From positions 5,887,576-5,951,575 of the forward strand of contig JAQFVV010000036.1 in NCBI GenBank assembly GCA_028023455.1: 64,000 bases of DNA, read 5' to 3'. Made by a program: the position numbers and the translations under genes. Below, in pieces: positions 33,282 through 44,399 of this stretch; position 1 is the stretch's first letter; every line of letters starts with the position of its first letter. This stretch comes from Epiperipatus broadwayi (Eukaryota; Onychophora; Udeonychophora; Euonychophora; Peripatidae). The notes beneath the pieces were generated by a model. That model ran no database searches and had not been told where the DNA came from. It worked only from the letters and a program-made list of their open reading frames with translations.

Positions 33282-33703
33282 ATAAAATAATACTCAGAAA
33301 ATAATAAATTCTTTACAACAGCTAAATAAATATCAATTTTTTAAATATACATAACAAGTCTTTTTCAGCATCTGATTTGGTGCCCTTTTCAAATGTTAAT
33401 AATCTATTATGTTAACGAACTATTTCAGACATAAAACCATCTAGTGTTCAATAGTGAAATTAAAACAAAGAATATACAGGTTTTGATTTTTTTTAATGAT
33501 TTATATAGTTATTCTTTGTTTTAATTTCATTATTGAACACTAGATGGTTTTATGTCTGAAATAGTTTGTTAATGTAATGGATTATTAACACTTGAAAAGG
33601 ACACCAAATCAGGTGCTGAAAAAGGCTTTTTATGGATATTAAAAAAAATTGATATTTATATAGTTGTTGTAACGAATTTATTATTTTCTGATTATTATTT
33701 TAC
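33282..33703. repeat. Foldback repeat H
   Basis: Arms of about 190 bp are inverted copies with about 5-8% difference, for example CACTAGATGGTTTTATGTCT (33538) against its partner at 33427. Arms begin TAAAATAATACTCAGAAAAT and end ATTTTCTGATTATTATTTTA. Spacer about 40 bp. No hammerhead or TSD found. Confidence 0.8.
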
Positions 33704-33861
33704 TGCATCAAATCCATATCTTAATACAACTGAGTATTGATTGTACCTTTAAAGAAATATTATAGGATAATATCATGTAACACTAAATTGCTACATACTA
33801 TTTTCTTTTTTTTCCTTTTCCTATGTATTGATGTCTACTTTAACATATCATACCATTTACT

Positions 33862-33948
33862 CCTTTCTTAAACACTTTATCAATACTCTTTATTTATATC
33901 AAACTAACCCAATAAATAAAGAGTATTGATGAAGTGTTTAAAAAAGGT
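33862..33948. repeat. Short inverted repeat
   Basis: CTTAAACACTTTATCAATAC and its inverted copy GTATTGATGAAGTGTTTAAA flank a small A+T-rich loop; arms about 35 bp. Confidence 0.75.
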
Positions 33949-34546
33949 GTAAATTTCTTTTGCAAAATATTTATTTCTAAAATACATAAATAATAATAAT
34001 GTTATTTCTGTCCAGATCTCAGAAAATTAAACAATATTATTGATGATGATTTCAAACACTTTTAGTTAATACTCTGCTCTTGATGCAGTTAATCAGTAAT
34101 TAATATTAACTAGAAACATTAATGAGATATAGATTGAACATAAATTAAAGATTTAGATCATTAATATACAGAAAATAATTTAATAATACAAACACACAAT
34201 AAAAAAGGGAGCAGTTATACCTCTATATTCAAATGCAATTTTTAATTGAAAATTAATTCAATTAATTAAGAAGTATAACATATAATATACGTGTGATGAA
34301 AATAATTTCATAACTGTAATTTCCAATAATAAAACTCACATAACATTATTCAAACTTTTAAATAAAAAACTAGTTCCAATAATAATCAATAATAATCATA
34401 ATCTACTAAATATTACTCTATATTTTTACAAGCACAATTAAATTAAATAAATAAAGCAATCTACTATTTGTGTACATATATAAATAAAATTAAAGTTCAT
34501 ATAACATCACAATACTAGGCAAAAAAAATTAAAATTTACTAAAATT

Positions 34547-34601
34547 CTTCCACAATCATGGTTTTATCTATTTACATATAGATGAAACCATAGTTGTGGA
34601 A
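34547..34601. repeat. Short inverted repeat
   Basis: TTCCACAATCATGGTTT/AAACCATAGTTGTGGAA arms of about 25 bp with a short loop. Confidence 0.75.
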
Positions 34602-34728
34602 TAATTATAGTAATGTTTAGTTTTTTGACTAGTATTCTAATGTTATATGAATTTTTATTTTATTTATTATTACTAGTAAGGTTGCTGGGCATCTTTTATT
34701 TCCCTATTGTTTTTAATCATAAATTGTC

Positions 34729-34731
<3 letters not shown>

Positions 34732-34764
<33 letters not shown>
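34732..34764 (+). repeat. (TA)n(TG)n microsatellite
   Basis: About 9 TA then about 7 TG units, next to the target site of the family A composite. Confidence 0.85.
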
Positions 34765-34883
34765 AAAATACAATACCCATTATAATATAGGGTATATGAG
34801 CACAGACTTTCACACCACCCACCTCTCTCCACTCTATCTAATAACACTGATACACCTAAACACACATATGCTGAAAAGATAAA

Positions 34884-34940
34884 TAATCACCAATATACGT
34901 ATTTCATGCTAAACCAGCAATCATCAGTTGGTCCAGACTA
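34884..34940 (-). ncRNA. Type I hammerhead motif (A composite, inverted copy)
   Basis: Minus strand: TAGTC/GATTA outer helix (one G-T wobble), CCAA/TTGG, CTGATGA, TGCT-GGTTT-AGCA, GAAA, palindromic ATACGTAT, A at the cleavage position. Core intact. Confidence 0.78.
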
Positions 34941-35375
34941 TCATATTTACACACATATATAGTATAAGTGCTCAGATATATATTAAGATAGACTATCCTC
35001 ATAGTTTAATGGACAGGCTTCAATCCACTCCACACTCCAACTCTTCAACCGTCCATCCAATTGAAAATCTGATGATGGAATGCTCAAAGGCCACCCTGAG
35101 GCCGAGATTATTGTCACACCCATGTTGACCTAAGGTCAATTTGAACCCCACATGTACAGGACATAATCCATTTAATACATATGCAAGGATGGGCAGACAT
35201 CTCTATAATGTAATAACTGAAACACAGGCTTGTTATATACCTGTGGCTATATATATGTAATATAGGGTATATGAGCACATACTTTCACACCACCCACCTC
35301 TCTCCACTCTATCTAATAACACTGATACACCTAAACACACATATGCTGAAAAGATAAATAATCACCAATATACGA

Positions 35376-35432
35376 TAGTCTGGACCAACTGATGATTGCT
35401 GGTTTAGCATGAAATACGTATATTGGTGATTA
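35376..35432 (+). ncRNA. Type I hammerhead motif (A composite, direct unit 1)
   Basis: Same sequence as the inverted copy, now on the plus strand and starting within a few bases of the inversion junction. Core CTGATGA and GAAA intact; predicted cleavage after A 35422. Confidence 0.78.
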
Positions 35433-35851
35433 TTTATCTTTTCAGCATATGTGTGTTTAGGTGTATCAGTGTTATTAGATAGAGTGGAGAGAGGTGGGTG
35501 GTGTGAAAGTCTGTGCTCATATACCCTATATTATATATATATATAGCCACAGGTATATAACAAGCCTGTGTTTCAGTTATTACATTATAGAAATGTCTGC
35601 CCATCCTTGCATATGTATTAAATGATTATGTCCTGTACATGTGGGGTTCAGATTGACATTAGGTCAACATGGGTGTGACAATAATCTTGGCCTCAGGGGG
35701 GCCTTTGAGCATTCCATCATCAGATTTTCAATTGGATGGACGGTTGAAGAGTTGGAGTGTGGAGTGGATTGAAGCCTGTCCATTAAACTATGAGAATAGT
35801 CTATCTTAATATATATCTGAGCACTTATACTATATATGTGTGTAAAGATGA

Positions 35852-35908
35852 TAGTCTGGACCAACTGATGATTGCTGGTTTAGCATGAAATACGTATATT
35901 GGTGATTA
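35852..35908 (+). ncRNA. Type I hammerhead motif (A composite, direct unit 2)
   Basis: Identical core to unit 1, predicted cleavage after A 35898, exactly 476 nt downstream. Confidence 0.78.
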
Positions 35909-36087
35909 TTTATCTTTTCAGCATATATGTGTTTAGGTGTATCAGTGTTATTAGATAGAGTGGAGAGAGGTGGGTGGTGTGAAAGTCTGTGCTCATATAC
36001 CCTATATTACATATATATAGCCACAGGTATATAACAAGCCTGTGTTTCAGTTAATACCCATTATAAAATATTATATATTAAAAAAAA

Positions 36088-36210
36088 AAAAAAATTTAAC
36101 GGTAAATACAATATTATAGTTAAAATTCTTTTGTAGCTCGATTACATGGTAATTCTCATCATACAAAAGAATTTAAACTATAATATTGTATTTACCGTTA
36201 AAATTTTAAT
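36088..36210. repeat. Short inverted repeat
   Basis: ACGGTAAATACAATATTATA and its inverted copy TATAATATTGTATTTACCGT; arms about 45 bp around a loop of about 30 bp. It begins about 20 bp after the TSD of the family A composite. Confidence 0.8.
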
Positions 36211-37920
36211 TTTTTTAAAAATATATATATAGAATATCTAATTACCAGAAATGGAGATGTCATTATTTACTATGACAATCAGCACCTGAATGATAATGAT
36301 TTTTGTTTTTTTTTTACAATTTTTATATCATTGTATTTAAGTTTCTTTGATGTTCCATTACTCAAAATCATTATTCATAATCTTAATTTTTTATTTTTTC
36401 ATATATATATATTTATTATTAGCTCCCAGATTAATATCCATGCTCTTTTTTTTTTAAAAATCTCTAATGACCTATCACTATCAGATATCAATATATTATT
36501 GTCTGGCATTGAATTTGTCTTTGTTTATGCAATGGATGTACATATGATTTGTAATAAATTTCTGCCATTACTACTTTATCAAAACTTAACTAAGTAAAAT
36601 CTTACTCTATTTTTTTATATCAGTTCATTTCTCATTTCGGCTCTATCATATTACAATCTTTCACCAACATAAAAAGTTAGAGGGTCTTCTCTTACCAAGC
36701 ATGCATTTCATAAATAACATTTAATCTTCAATTGACCTGGAGGTATGAAACACATAAATTTTGACATCCATATTCTCTGCACATTTTTCATCACACCACT
36801 CACTAGTAAATAAGAAAAGGTTTCAATATACTTTCAACACTCACATGAATATAAGAGTAACATAACATTTTAGAAGGTTGATACCTCCAACTTACCTAAC
36901 GAATGATGATTGTTCAGAAAATAAAGATCTAGTGAAATAGGGTGGGCTGACCTTCTGCAGTGGTTGGTAATTATCTTGTGGTGATTTAAATTAAGGGATG
37001 CACTAATAATAACCAAAGAATCTAGAAAATGTATATCTGCAGTACAATGATTTATTACCCTTTCAAAAGAGTAACCAGTCCCTACCTTGCCTCAGACTAA
37101 AATGAAGAAAGGATATTAAAACATCAACATGGTTATGAGTTCAATCTTTTCAATATCTCATCTAAAGAGAAAACTTGTTTGAGGAATGCATGTTTAGTGA
37201 AAGAGGGGAGATTACCTTATGGTTATGATATACTGGAAATTGGATAAAGGATGCACTGATACCAACTAAAAGAACTAAAAACTTTAATTTCATATATTTA
37301 TTAATGTTAGGTTTTTTATTTATTGCTTGCCCGATTACTATTTATATTTTTATATTTTAGTATGCTTTTATACTTTATCTATACGTTTTTATGCAAATGC
37401 AGAAAATATAATTTTGAGATTTAAATTTTTTTTAGATTTCAAAATAGTTGATATTTTTTATATTTAAATCTAGAGAATTTATTTTACATTTTAATCACAC
37501 GTAATGACGTACTTTTAAATAGAAAAACAAATCAATAACAAAAACAGTGTAGAAAATTAGTAATTTTTAATAAGCTTTTAATATTACATGTAACAAATGA
37601 AAATGTGTTTAGAAAGTAAATATTATTATAAGTGTGATTATGAATTCTGATTATACTTTCCTTATATATACAATAATATACATGATTAATATTTTACTTG
37701 ACATTTTAAATGAAGATTACAAAAATAAGCACTTTTTTATTTTACAAACCATTTATACTTATGTGTGGTCAATTAATATATATATATAATGAACAACATA
37801 GTCTTAGCTTTCAATTGAGACAGTGCCAAAATGAATAATGAATGGACTTGAAAAATTAAGAGGAATTGGTTAAAATTTATAATATGTTAACATTATCAAC
37901 AAAAATTAATAAAAAAAAAT
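36211..37920. other. Spacer, nothing recognised
   Basis: Two related stretches at about 36900-37010 and 37170-37280 share GGATGCACTRATA and nearby words, so an old local duplication is likely. The 88-codon frame at 36331-36597 has no recognisable domain. Confidence 0.4.
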
Positions 37921-37923
37921 TAA

Positions 37924-38284
37924 TATATAGGGTATCTGAGCACAGCTTTCACACAACCCACTACTCTCCACTCTATCCCATAACACTAATACACTTGAAC
38001 ACGTGTATGTCGAAAAGATAAATAATCACCAATTTCCGTATTTTATGCTAAACCAGCAATCATCAATTGGTCCAGATTATCATCTCTACACATATATGCA
38101 ATAAGTGCTCAGATATATATTAAGATAGTCAATATTCATACTTTAATGGACAGGCTTCAATCCACACCACATTCCATCTCTTCACTCATCCATCCAATTA
38201 AAAATCTGATGATGGAAATGCTCAAAGGCCACCCTGAGGCTGAGATTCTTGTCACACTCATGTTGACCTAAAGTCAATCTCCAA
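37924..38284 (-). mobile_element. Family A element, copy A4
   Basis: Starts at the usual edge TATAGGGTATCTGAGCAC and follows family A to GTTGACCTAAAGTCAATCT, where similarity stops. It is more diverged than the 35-kb composite. No TSD found. Confidence 0.78.
38023..38079 (-). ncRNA. Hammerhead motif, mildly decayed (copy A4)
   Basis: Minus strand: TAATC/GATTA, CCAA/TTGG, then TTGATGA in place of CTGATGA, helix II TGCT/AGCA, and TAAAA in place of GAAA. The fold is kept but two core positions have changed. Confidence 0.65.
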
Positions 38285-38830
38285 ACACAGTACACTAAGC
38301 CCTTAGTTCTAAAATATATTTTCCTATAAATTTCTTCTTGCTATTTCAGTTAAAGGTCTGTAAAAATAAATACAGCTGGTCCTCCACTTTCATACATTCC
38401 ACTTTTAAGCAATTTGCTATTTTGTACAAAGGGCAATAAAAAAAAATATAGCATGTTATGGAATATTGTATCAAGAAAGAAAAAGTAGGGTACAATTCAA
38501 CTATTTCTTAATAGATTTATAAAGAAAATACCAGATATTAATTAATAAAGTGCTATTTATCTATTGTATATTTGAGTTTTTGTTCTTATTCATCTACTAT
38601 ACCATGAACATCAATCAGCGCTTACATGTGTATACAGAATAATGATTTACATTTTTATATAATATTAAGTTAATATATGAATTTTTTCTACAGTACAGGC
38701 TTTTTCTTACCTGCACCCCAATATGGAAAATAGAGGGGTTTGAACTCAGACTTTCACATGACCTTCATCTATCCACACTATCTCATACTGCTAACAGACT
38801 TGATTACATGCATGTCAAAAAGGTAAACAA

Positions 38831-38884
38831 TGATCAATATATATATTTCATGCTAAACCAGCACTCATCAGTTGGTCCAGATTA
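38831..38884 (-). ncRNA. Hammerhead motif (copy A5, left arm)
   Basis: Minus strand CTGATGA, helix II GTGCT-GGTTT-AGCAT (one terminal G-T wobble), GAAATATATATA. Core intact; this copy preserves the fully pairing 5' strand GTGCT of helix II. Confidence 0.72.
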
Positions 38885-39057
38885 TCATCTCCACACATAT
38901 ATGCGATCAATGCTCAGCTTATATTAATTAAGATAGCCAATCTTCATACTTTAATAGGCAGAAGGGTGGAGTGGATTGAAGCCTGTCTATTAAAGTATGA
39001 AGTTTGGCTATCTTAATATAAGTTGAGCATTGATTGTATATATATGTGTGAAGATGA

Positions 39058-39113
39058 TAATCTGGACCAACTGACAAGTGCTGGTTTAGCATGAAATGTG
39101 TATATTGATGATT
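39058..39113 (+). ncRNA. Hammerhead motif, one core change (copy A5, right arm)
   Basis: TAATC outer helix, CTGACAA for CTGANGA, helix II GTGCT/AGCAT, GAAATGTGTATA. The G-to-A change in the first box predicts loss of cleavage. Confidence 0.68.
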
Positions 39114-39520
39114 GTTTATCTTTTCGACATCTGTGTGATCAAGTGCGTCAGCAGTATGAGATAGCATGGATATTTGTGGGTCATGTGAAAGTCTGAATAT
39201 TAAGTTGTAACTTTTTAGTATTATTAATTTTATTTTTAAAATTGGAATAAATTTATTTTTATTAATTTGAGGTATCTTTTAAATACTTTTATTTTTAAAG
39301 AATTCTCTTCATCAATCGTATAAAAACTTAAGGGTTTAGTTCATTTATCATTTGTGATCCCAGCAATTAATTTCTCATACAATAAATCCTGTTTCAGAAA
39401 ACAAAAAAATCTAAAATGTAATTATGAATAGGAGTAAGAGGCTATGTAAATTTAAAAATATTTTCAAATAATTAATGTATCACTTTATTTATATAATCGT
39501 AATAAGAATACTGAATTTTA

Positions 39521-39632
39521 TCTTGCGTTGTTAGCCGAGAGGTATCGCAACCGCCATGCAAGCAAGTAGTTGGTTGCAGACGGTTGTGGGTTCGCGTCCA
39601 GGCCGATGCTATGACATATGAAAAAAAAAAAA
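39521..39632 (+). mobile_element. SINE derived from a class II (long variable arm) tRNA, exact 17-bp TSD
   Basis: Exact 17-mers AAGAATACTGAATTTTA (39504-39520, 39633-39649) flank a 112-bp insert. It contains GTTGTTAGCCGAGAGGTATC (A-box-like), a long middle part, GTGGGTTCGCGTCCAGGCC (B-box-like), then CTATGACATATG and poly(A). TAGCCGAGAGGT and the spacing suggest a Leu- or Ser-type tRNA ancestor. The tail GACATATG-An is the same as in the tRNA-Gly SINEs, so two different tRNA heads share one 3' piece. Confidence 0.85.
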
Positions 39633-39649
39633 AAGAATACTGAATTTTA

Positions 39650-40310
39650 AACTTTCAGAAAAATAAGCAAAGCAATTTACTTATAAATATTTTTACCATA
39701 CAATTTTTTTAATGTATCTAATAAGTGCATATCCTATACATTTTTAATAATTTTATAAATATTAATATTTTAACTAATGTAAATATTTTTTATTTAAATA
39801 TGAGAGAAATACTGTACTTAAATTTATTTAGGACAACTACCAGAGCCTCAAATTTCTAGACTTGAGCTCATATACTCTTACTATTTTTCTAAACTGAACA
39901 AGATGATGCCATTTTGTCACTATAATTAATATGTTAATGTTTAGTTTTTTATTATAATTTTTATCTTTTCCATTGTTCATTTTTCCAATTAAATAATTAA
40001 ATAATTAACTTGGTTATTTTTATAGTGAGATATTTTCTCAAACAATTAATGATCTTAATTTTACTATTACATCTGCAAATATTTATCAGAATTCACATGT
40101 TCTATAAATGTAATGGATATTACCAGATTACTTAGTATGTCTAATAAAATAGAGTTTTTAAAGGTTCAAGTCAATTTTTTAAAGAATTGTAGTCTTTACA
40201 ATAATTGTGCCTAATCCTGTAATGTTAGATTCAATAAAAAAAATTAACTTTCTTTCCTATATATTCTTATTTTTGACTGATTTCTTTTGCATAAACTGTT
40301 TAAATTGTTA

Positions 40311-40341
<31 letters not shown>

Positions 40342-40703
40342 GTTATTGTACATTTGTATAACTTTTAAACTTTTAAATAATTTAACTTATTTCTATCACT
40401 TTAATTACTTCATTAGCAATGTAATAAAATTTAAGATTTTTTTTTTAAAAAGTAAAAATCCACTTATATATGCTAATACACCTCATTAAAAAATATTTTA
40501 AAACCACTTTTTGGTGTTTTTTTCATTGCTCTATTTTCATACATTTCAACTTTCATACACATTTCAGGAACCAATTAGGTACAAAAGTGAAGACCACCTG
40601 TAATTGAGTAGTTTTACTGCTTGAGAATTTATATACAGTTACTCTTCCAGATATAACAAGATTGTATATGATCAATGGAACTTAAGCTCCCTGGAGCCTG
40701 CAT

Positions 40704-40735
<32 letters not shown>

Positions 40736-42060
40736 ACCTGATTATATATATATATATATTTGAGAAGAAACAGCATTTTTTCATTAAATACTGATCAAAA
40801 TAATAAAACAATAAATATCTTTGTCTTATAAGTATATATGTGTATATGAAAACAATCTTTAAATGTTCCATTGTAGAATAAAATCTTTCCCACACTCTCC
40901 AAATAAAGCAAAAAAGACTATGCTTATTGAGCTCGTTAAGTGCATATTGATAAAAATTAAATATTTTTCTATTCTTGTTTTATCATTTAGCTTACAATAA
41001 CTAACTTTTAGTAATTAACACCATGATCTATAAATCAGGCATCAAATAGCCTGGAAAATCTGAAAAAAAAATTAAACTTTTTTAAAGTCTGTATTTGATC
41101 CACAGATTTGGAACACAATAGATCAATGTGCTTGATTTTTTTCCTATATTATAACAATTTATTATTACTTACATACATTATTACATTTATATATGCCTTC
41201 TTTTTAATCAATAAAAATGTGGAAAAAACATAGTTATTAATCTAAAAAACTATTCACTACCAATGAGATTACAAAAAAAATTGTATTCCTATAACAAAGG
41301 AAAGAATATTAAAAGAAATAAAAAAAAACTGTTAAATAATATATACTTTTATGAGTATGCTTACAAATTATCCTGCACAGATTAGTATCATATTAAAAAA
41401 GAATTCCATATGGCAAAATGGTTCAATAAAAATGAACAAACATCATATAGCAATGATACATGTGCTTACTGTTGTGAGAGATCAAGATATATAAAATGAA
41501 GTCAACATATAATTTTTTTTTTTTTTAAATTTAATTCTACTAAATTATACATTTTTTCTTACAAAATATTATCTGAACACTTTATTATTACAAAAAAAAA
41601 AGAGTTTATATAAAAGTATAAGCTACACTTAAAAAAGCAGATATTCATATAATAAGAAAGGTACTTAAGGCTGCATAATGTCATTCTGTCTAATGCAGTT
41701 TTATTTCAAATATATAAGAAATAACATCAAACTCAATCCTATCAAATGTGAATTGAGAATAGTTTTAAAAAACATCAACAACTTAGATATATTTATGATA
41801 CCTTACTTACTACTGAAGAATGAGAATTCAACATGAAGGTGTTTAGAAAAGTTAAAGAAAAGAGTATAAATGACCAATTACGACTAATTAGGAAGTAGAC
41901 AAATATTATGATGACAGTAACTTCTTCTGATTTTCAATCAGCAACAATTCTGGCTTCTAAAATATTTATCACCTAGAAAAATTCCAAATGTCAAAAATTC
42001 ATTATTAACCATTGATATTTTGAGATGTTATCTGTCATTATTTGAGTTTAAATATAACTT
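39650..42060. other. A+T-rich spacer with microsatellites
   Basis: Contains (TA)n(TG)n at 40310-40341 and (TA)n at 40709-40760. No gene recognised. Confidence 0.5.
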
Positions 42061-42065
42061 TTTAA

Positions 42066-42768
42066 TAACTCAGCATAATTATTCAAATGAAAGCCAATTT
42101 CTGATAATGCACTGTTTCTTAAATATTATAAAACTCCGCGCACTCTCCCACCAGTAAGAATTTAAAAAACTTAAGTGAATCACTTAAGTTTAGAGCAGAC
42201 ATTCTACATACACCAACTCTTACATATCATGCTTAAATCAGGACTTGAGTCTATTTTGTACCTGATGTTATAATGAAATATTCAATTGTACAAATCTATG
42301 GAATCCATTGCAGGAAAAATTCTTGCCAGTGGGAGAGTGTGCGGAGATTTATAATATTTAAGAAATAGCACATTATCAGAGACTGACTTCCATTTGAATA
42401 ATTTTAAAGTTTTCAACACTTTATAGTAATAGGTTTACATTTATAAATCATGTTTATCTAATCGTATGTGGTTAAAAATGAGACACTGTCTCCTGTGAAG
42501 GGTTGAATAGATTTGTACAATTGAATATTTGATTATAACATCAGGCACAAAATAGACTCAAGCCCTGATTTAAGCATGGTTTGTAAGAGTTGGTGTACAT
42601 AGAATGTATGCTCTAAACTTAAGTGATTCATTTAAGTTTTTTAAATTTTTACTGGTGGGAAAGTGTACAGAGATTTATAATATTTAAGAAATAGTGCATT
42701 ATCGGAAATTGACTTCCATTTGAATAATTTCAAAGTTTTCAGTGCTTTATAATAATAGGTTAACTCAG
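42066..42768. mobile_element. Family J composite: one inverted and two direct pieces
   Basis: An inverted piece (about 42085-42300) is followed by direct pieces (about 42320-42450 and 42490-42750). Shared words include TTATAATATTTAAGAAATAG, TGACTTCCATTTGAATAAT and CACTTAAGTTTAGAGCAG with their inverses. TAACTCAG occurs at both edges (42066-42073, 42761-42768), a possible short or decayed TSD. Same plan as families A-C; no hammerhead recognised. Confidence 0.7.
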
Positions 42769-42779
42769 TGTAAATGAAA

Positions 42780-43410
42780 TTAATGCAGAAGTTAAAAACT
42801 TCCAGCCAGCTGTATGTAAACTAACTGTTAGCAAACAAAACATATATAAGCATACCATTTACTGATATACTTTCATGCAGAGGAGAATTTATATATGCTA
42901 ATGTAATTTCAAGACTACTACAAGCCATTCCGAAATCTCTATAACGAATCAGAAGGGAAGCCTGAGTCTCATATTTAACAACATCGTAATATTCAATTAA
43001 TCTTTAGTTAATATATATAAAAATATTTTTAATGGCTTGAGTATAGATCTTGCAGAAAAACTGAAAATACCTGTGAACTATATATAAACTAAATGTCAGT
43101 GTAGATGGACTCATTTTACATTTACGTTTGCTGATAGTTCATTTACAAACAGCTCATTCGGAATTTTCAGTACGTCTACATTAATTATATTATTTGAGTT
43201 TGGAAAAATAACCAAATGGTTTATTGCTGAAGAGTTTATAGAAGTTTAAGCATTGTAAGTCACATAGCTAGATTTTCAATCATGAACTTTGAACTACAGC
43301 GATCACCACTCTACCATTGTACCAAACCTTGCAGGGCAATATTTGGTGAAACTGATTGGCATTGATCCACTAATTTCTTTAAAACTTTCTAATATATAGA
43401 AACATATATG
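42780..43410. other. Spacer, nothing firmly recognised
   Basis: ACTGAAAAT (43060) and ATTTTCAGT (43163) bound a weak inverted repeat of about 110 bp; otherwise no feature seen. Confidence 0.4.
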
Positions 43411-43415
43411 TGCAC

Positions 43416-43652
43416 TGCCAATTCCTCAGCCAGAGCCAGAACTTAAAATCTCTCTGTCAGGAACCTTCCCACCAACCCCCTGACCATGGTTTCGTGCTTT
43501 GGCACTCCTCAGAGAGGTGCCAAGGTAGGTGCCAAAGCATAAAACCATGGTCAGGGGTTTGGGGGCGGGATCCTGACAGAGATATTTTAAGTGCTGGCTC
43601 TGGCTAAGCATTTATCACAAAGCTTGTTGAGGAATTGGCAATCCTCACTGTT
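43416..43652. repeat. GC-rich foldback I
   Basis: Arms of about 90-120 bp; CCTGACCATGGTTT and AAACCATGGTCAGG are exact inverses, as are TGCCAATTCCTC and GAGGAATTGGCA at the edges. It is the most GC-rich spot in the window. Frames read on both strands (43410-43607, 43426-43611) give near-identical peptides because of the palindrome and are not genes. Confidence 0.8.
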
Positions 43653-43889
43653 TATAACTTACAATCTTAAGAGATAAGGTCATGTGATCTGTGACTCTTA
43701 TTTTGGCTATATATATGCACTACATATGTGCACACATTAACTTGAAATAATGTTGAAGATTATATATGTGTGCACATATAAAATTATTTTATCGCATATT
43801 TTTATTAAAAATAAATACATTTTAAAAAATCTAAAATGGAATACTAATTAACGACACTGTGATTGGCAATTTCTATAATCTAGAGAATA

Positions 43890-44213
43890 ATAATAACATG
43901 AAAGGCTAAAACCTTTGACAGAAGCATCTTAAAAAGCTTATGTGACAGCCAATCAGATGTAATAATGATTGCACGTGGAACTCTCAATTCAAGAACACAA
44001 GCCAGATCTATGAGAAAAAGATGTAGTTCTGGCTTGTGTTTTTGAAATGAGAGTTCCATGTGTGGTCATTATTACATCTGATTGGCTGTCACATAAGCAT
44101 TTTTAAGGGGCTTCTGTCAAAGGTTTTAGTCTTACATGTTATTATTATATTATCTGCTAGCGCTTAATAAATTTAATATATTTACATTTGTTTCTCTAGA
44201 GAATAGTTTTTAA
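43890..44213 (+). mobile_element. Family D foldback, copy D3, 19-bp TSD
   Basis: TTCTATAATCTAGAGAATA (43871-43889) and TTCTATAATCTAGTGAATA (44214-44232) differ at one base and flank a 324-bp insert. Inverted arm first, then the direct arm with GTGACAGCCAATCAGATG on both sides, and a tail ATTATCTGCTAGCGCTTAAT. The direct arm extends well beyond the inverted one. No hammerhead seen. Confidence 0.82.
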
Positions 44214-44399
44214 TTCTATAATCTAGTGAATATGAGCATTACCAATAGTGATCACATTTATAATAAAATATTATCAATTGATTTTTAGATTATTCACTGA
44301 TGAAGATGGTAATACAATTATTTTCATATTTAAAGAATAATAAATTATTGGCTTTTAATAGGAAATTCAAACACTTACATTCACAATTATCCATTTTAA

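Larger units (their letters stand above)
34786..36052 (+). mobile_element. Retrozyme composite A2-A3: inverted copy plus direct tandem units, 14-bp TSD
   Basis: Exact 14-mers AATACCCATTATAA (34772-34785, 36053-36066) bound a 1,267-bp insert. Left to right: a nearly full inverted copy starting TATAGGGTATATGAGCAC (34786-35255), a second inverted piece (to 35374), then the strand switches at 35375 and two direct pieces follow, ending CCTGTGTTTCAGTT. The two plus-strand hammerheads predict cleavage after 35422 and 35898, a 476-nt monomer. Inverted and direct halves differ at very few positions, so this insertion is young. Small frames at 34928-35128 and 35664-35864 are the same repeat read twice. 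Confidence 0.87.
38735..39205. mobile_element. Family A foldback, older subfamily, copy A5
   Basis: Two inverted arms of about 200 bp (38735-38950 and 38965-39205). The left outer edge carries GGGGTTTGAACTCAGACTTT, the inverse of a Pol III B box. The left arm holds a minus-strand hammerhead and the right arm a plus-strand one, so the hairpin has a ribozyme motif on each side. The minus-strand frame at 38928-39167 is not a gene. Confidence 0.8.

Noticed and set aside
43410-43611. Two related small proteins on opposite strands
   Set aside because: Produced by the GC-rich foldback I; no start context or domain.
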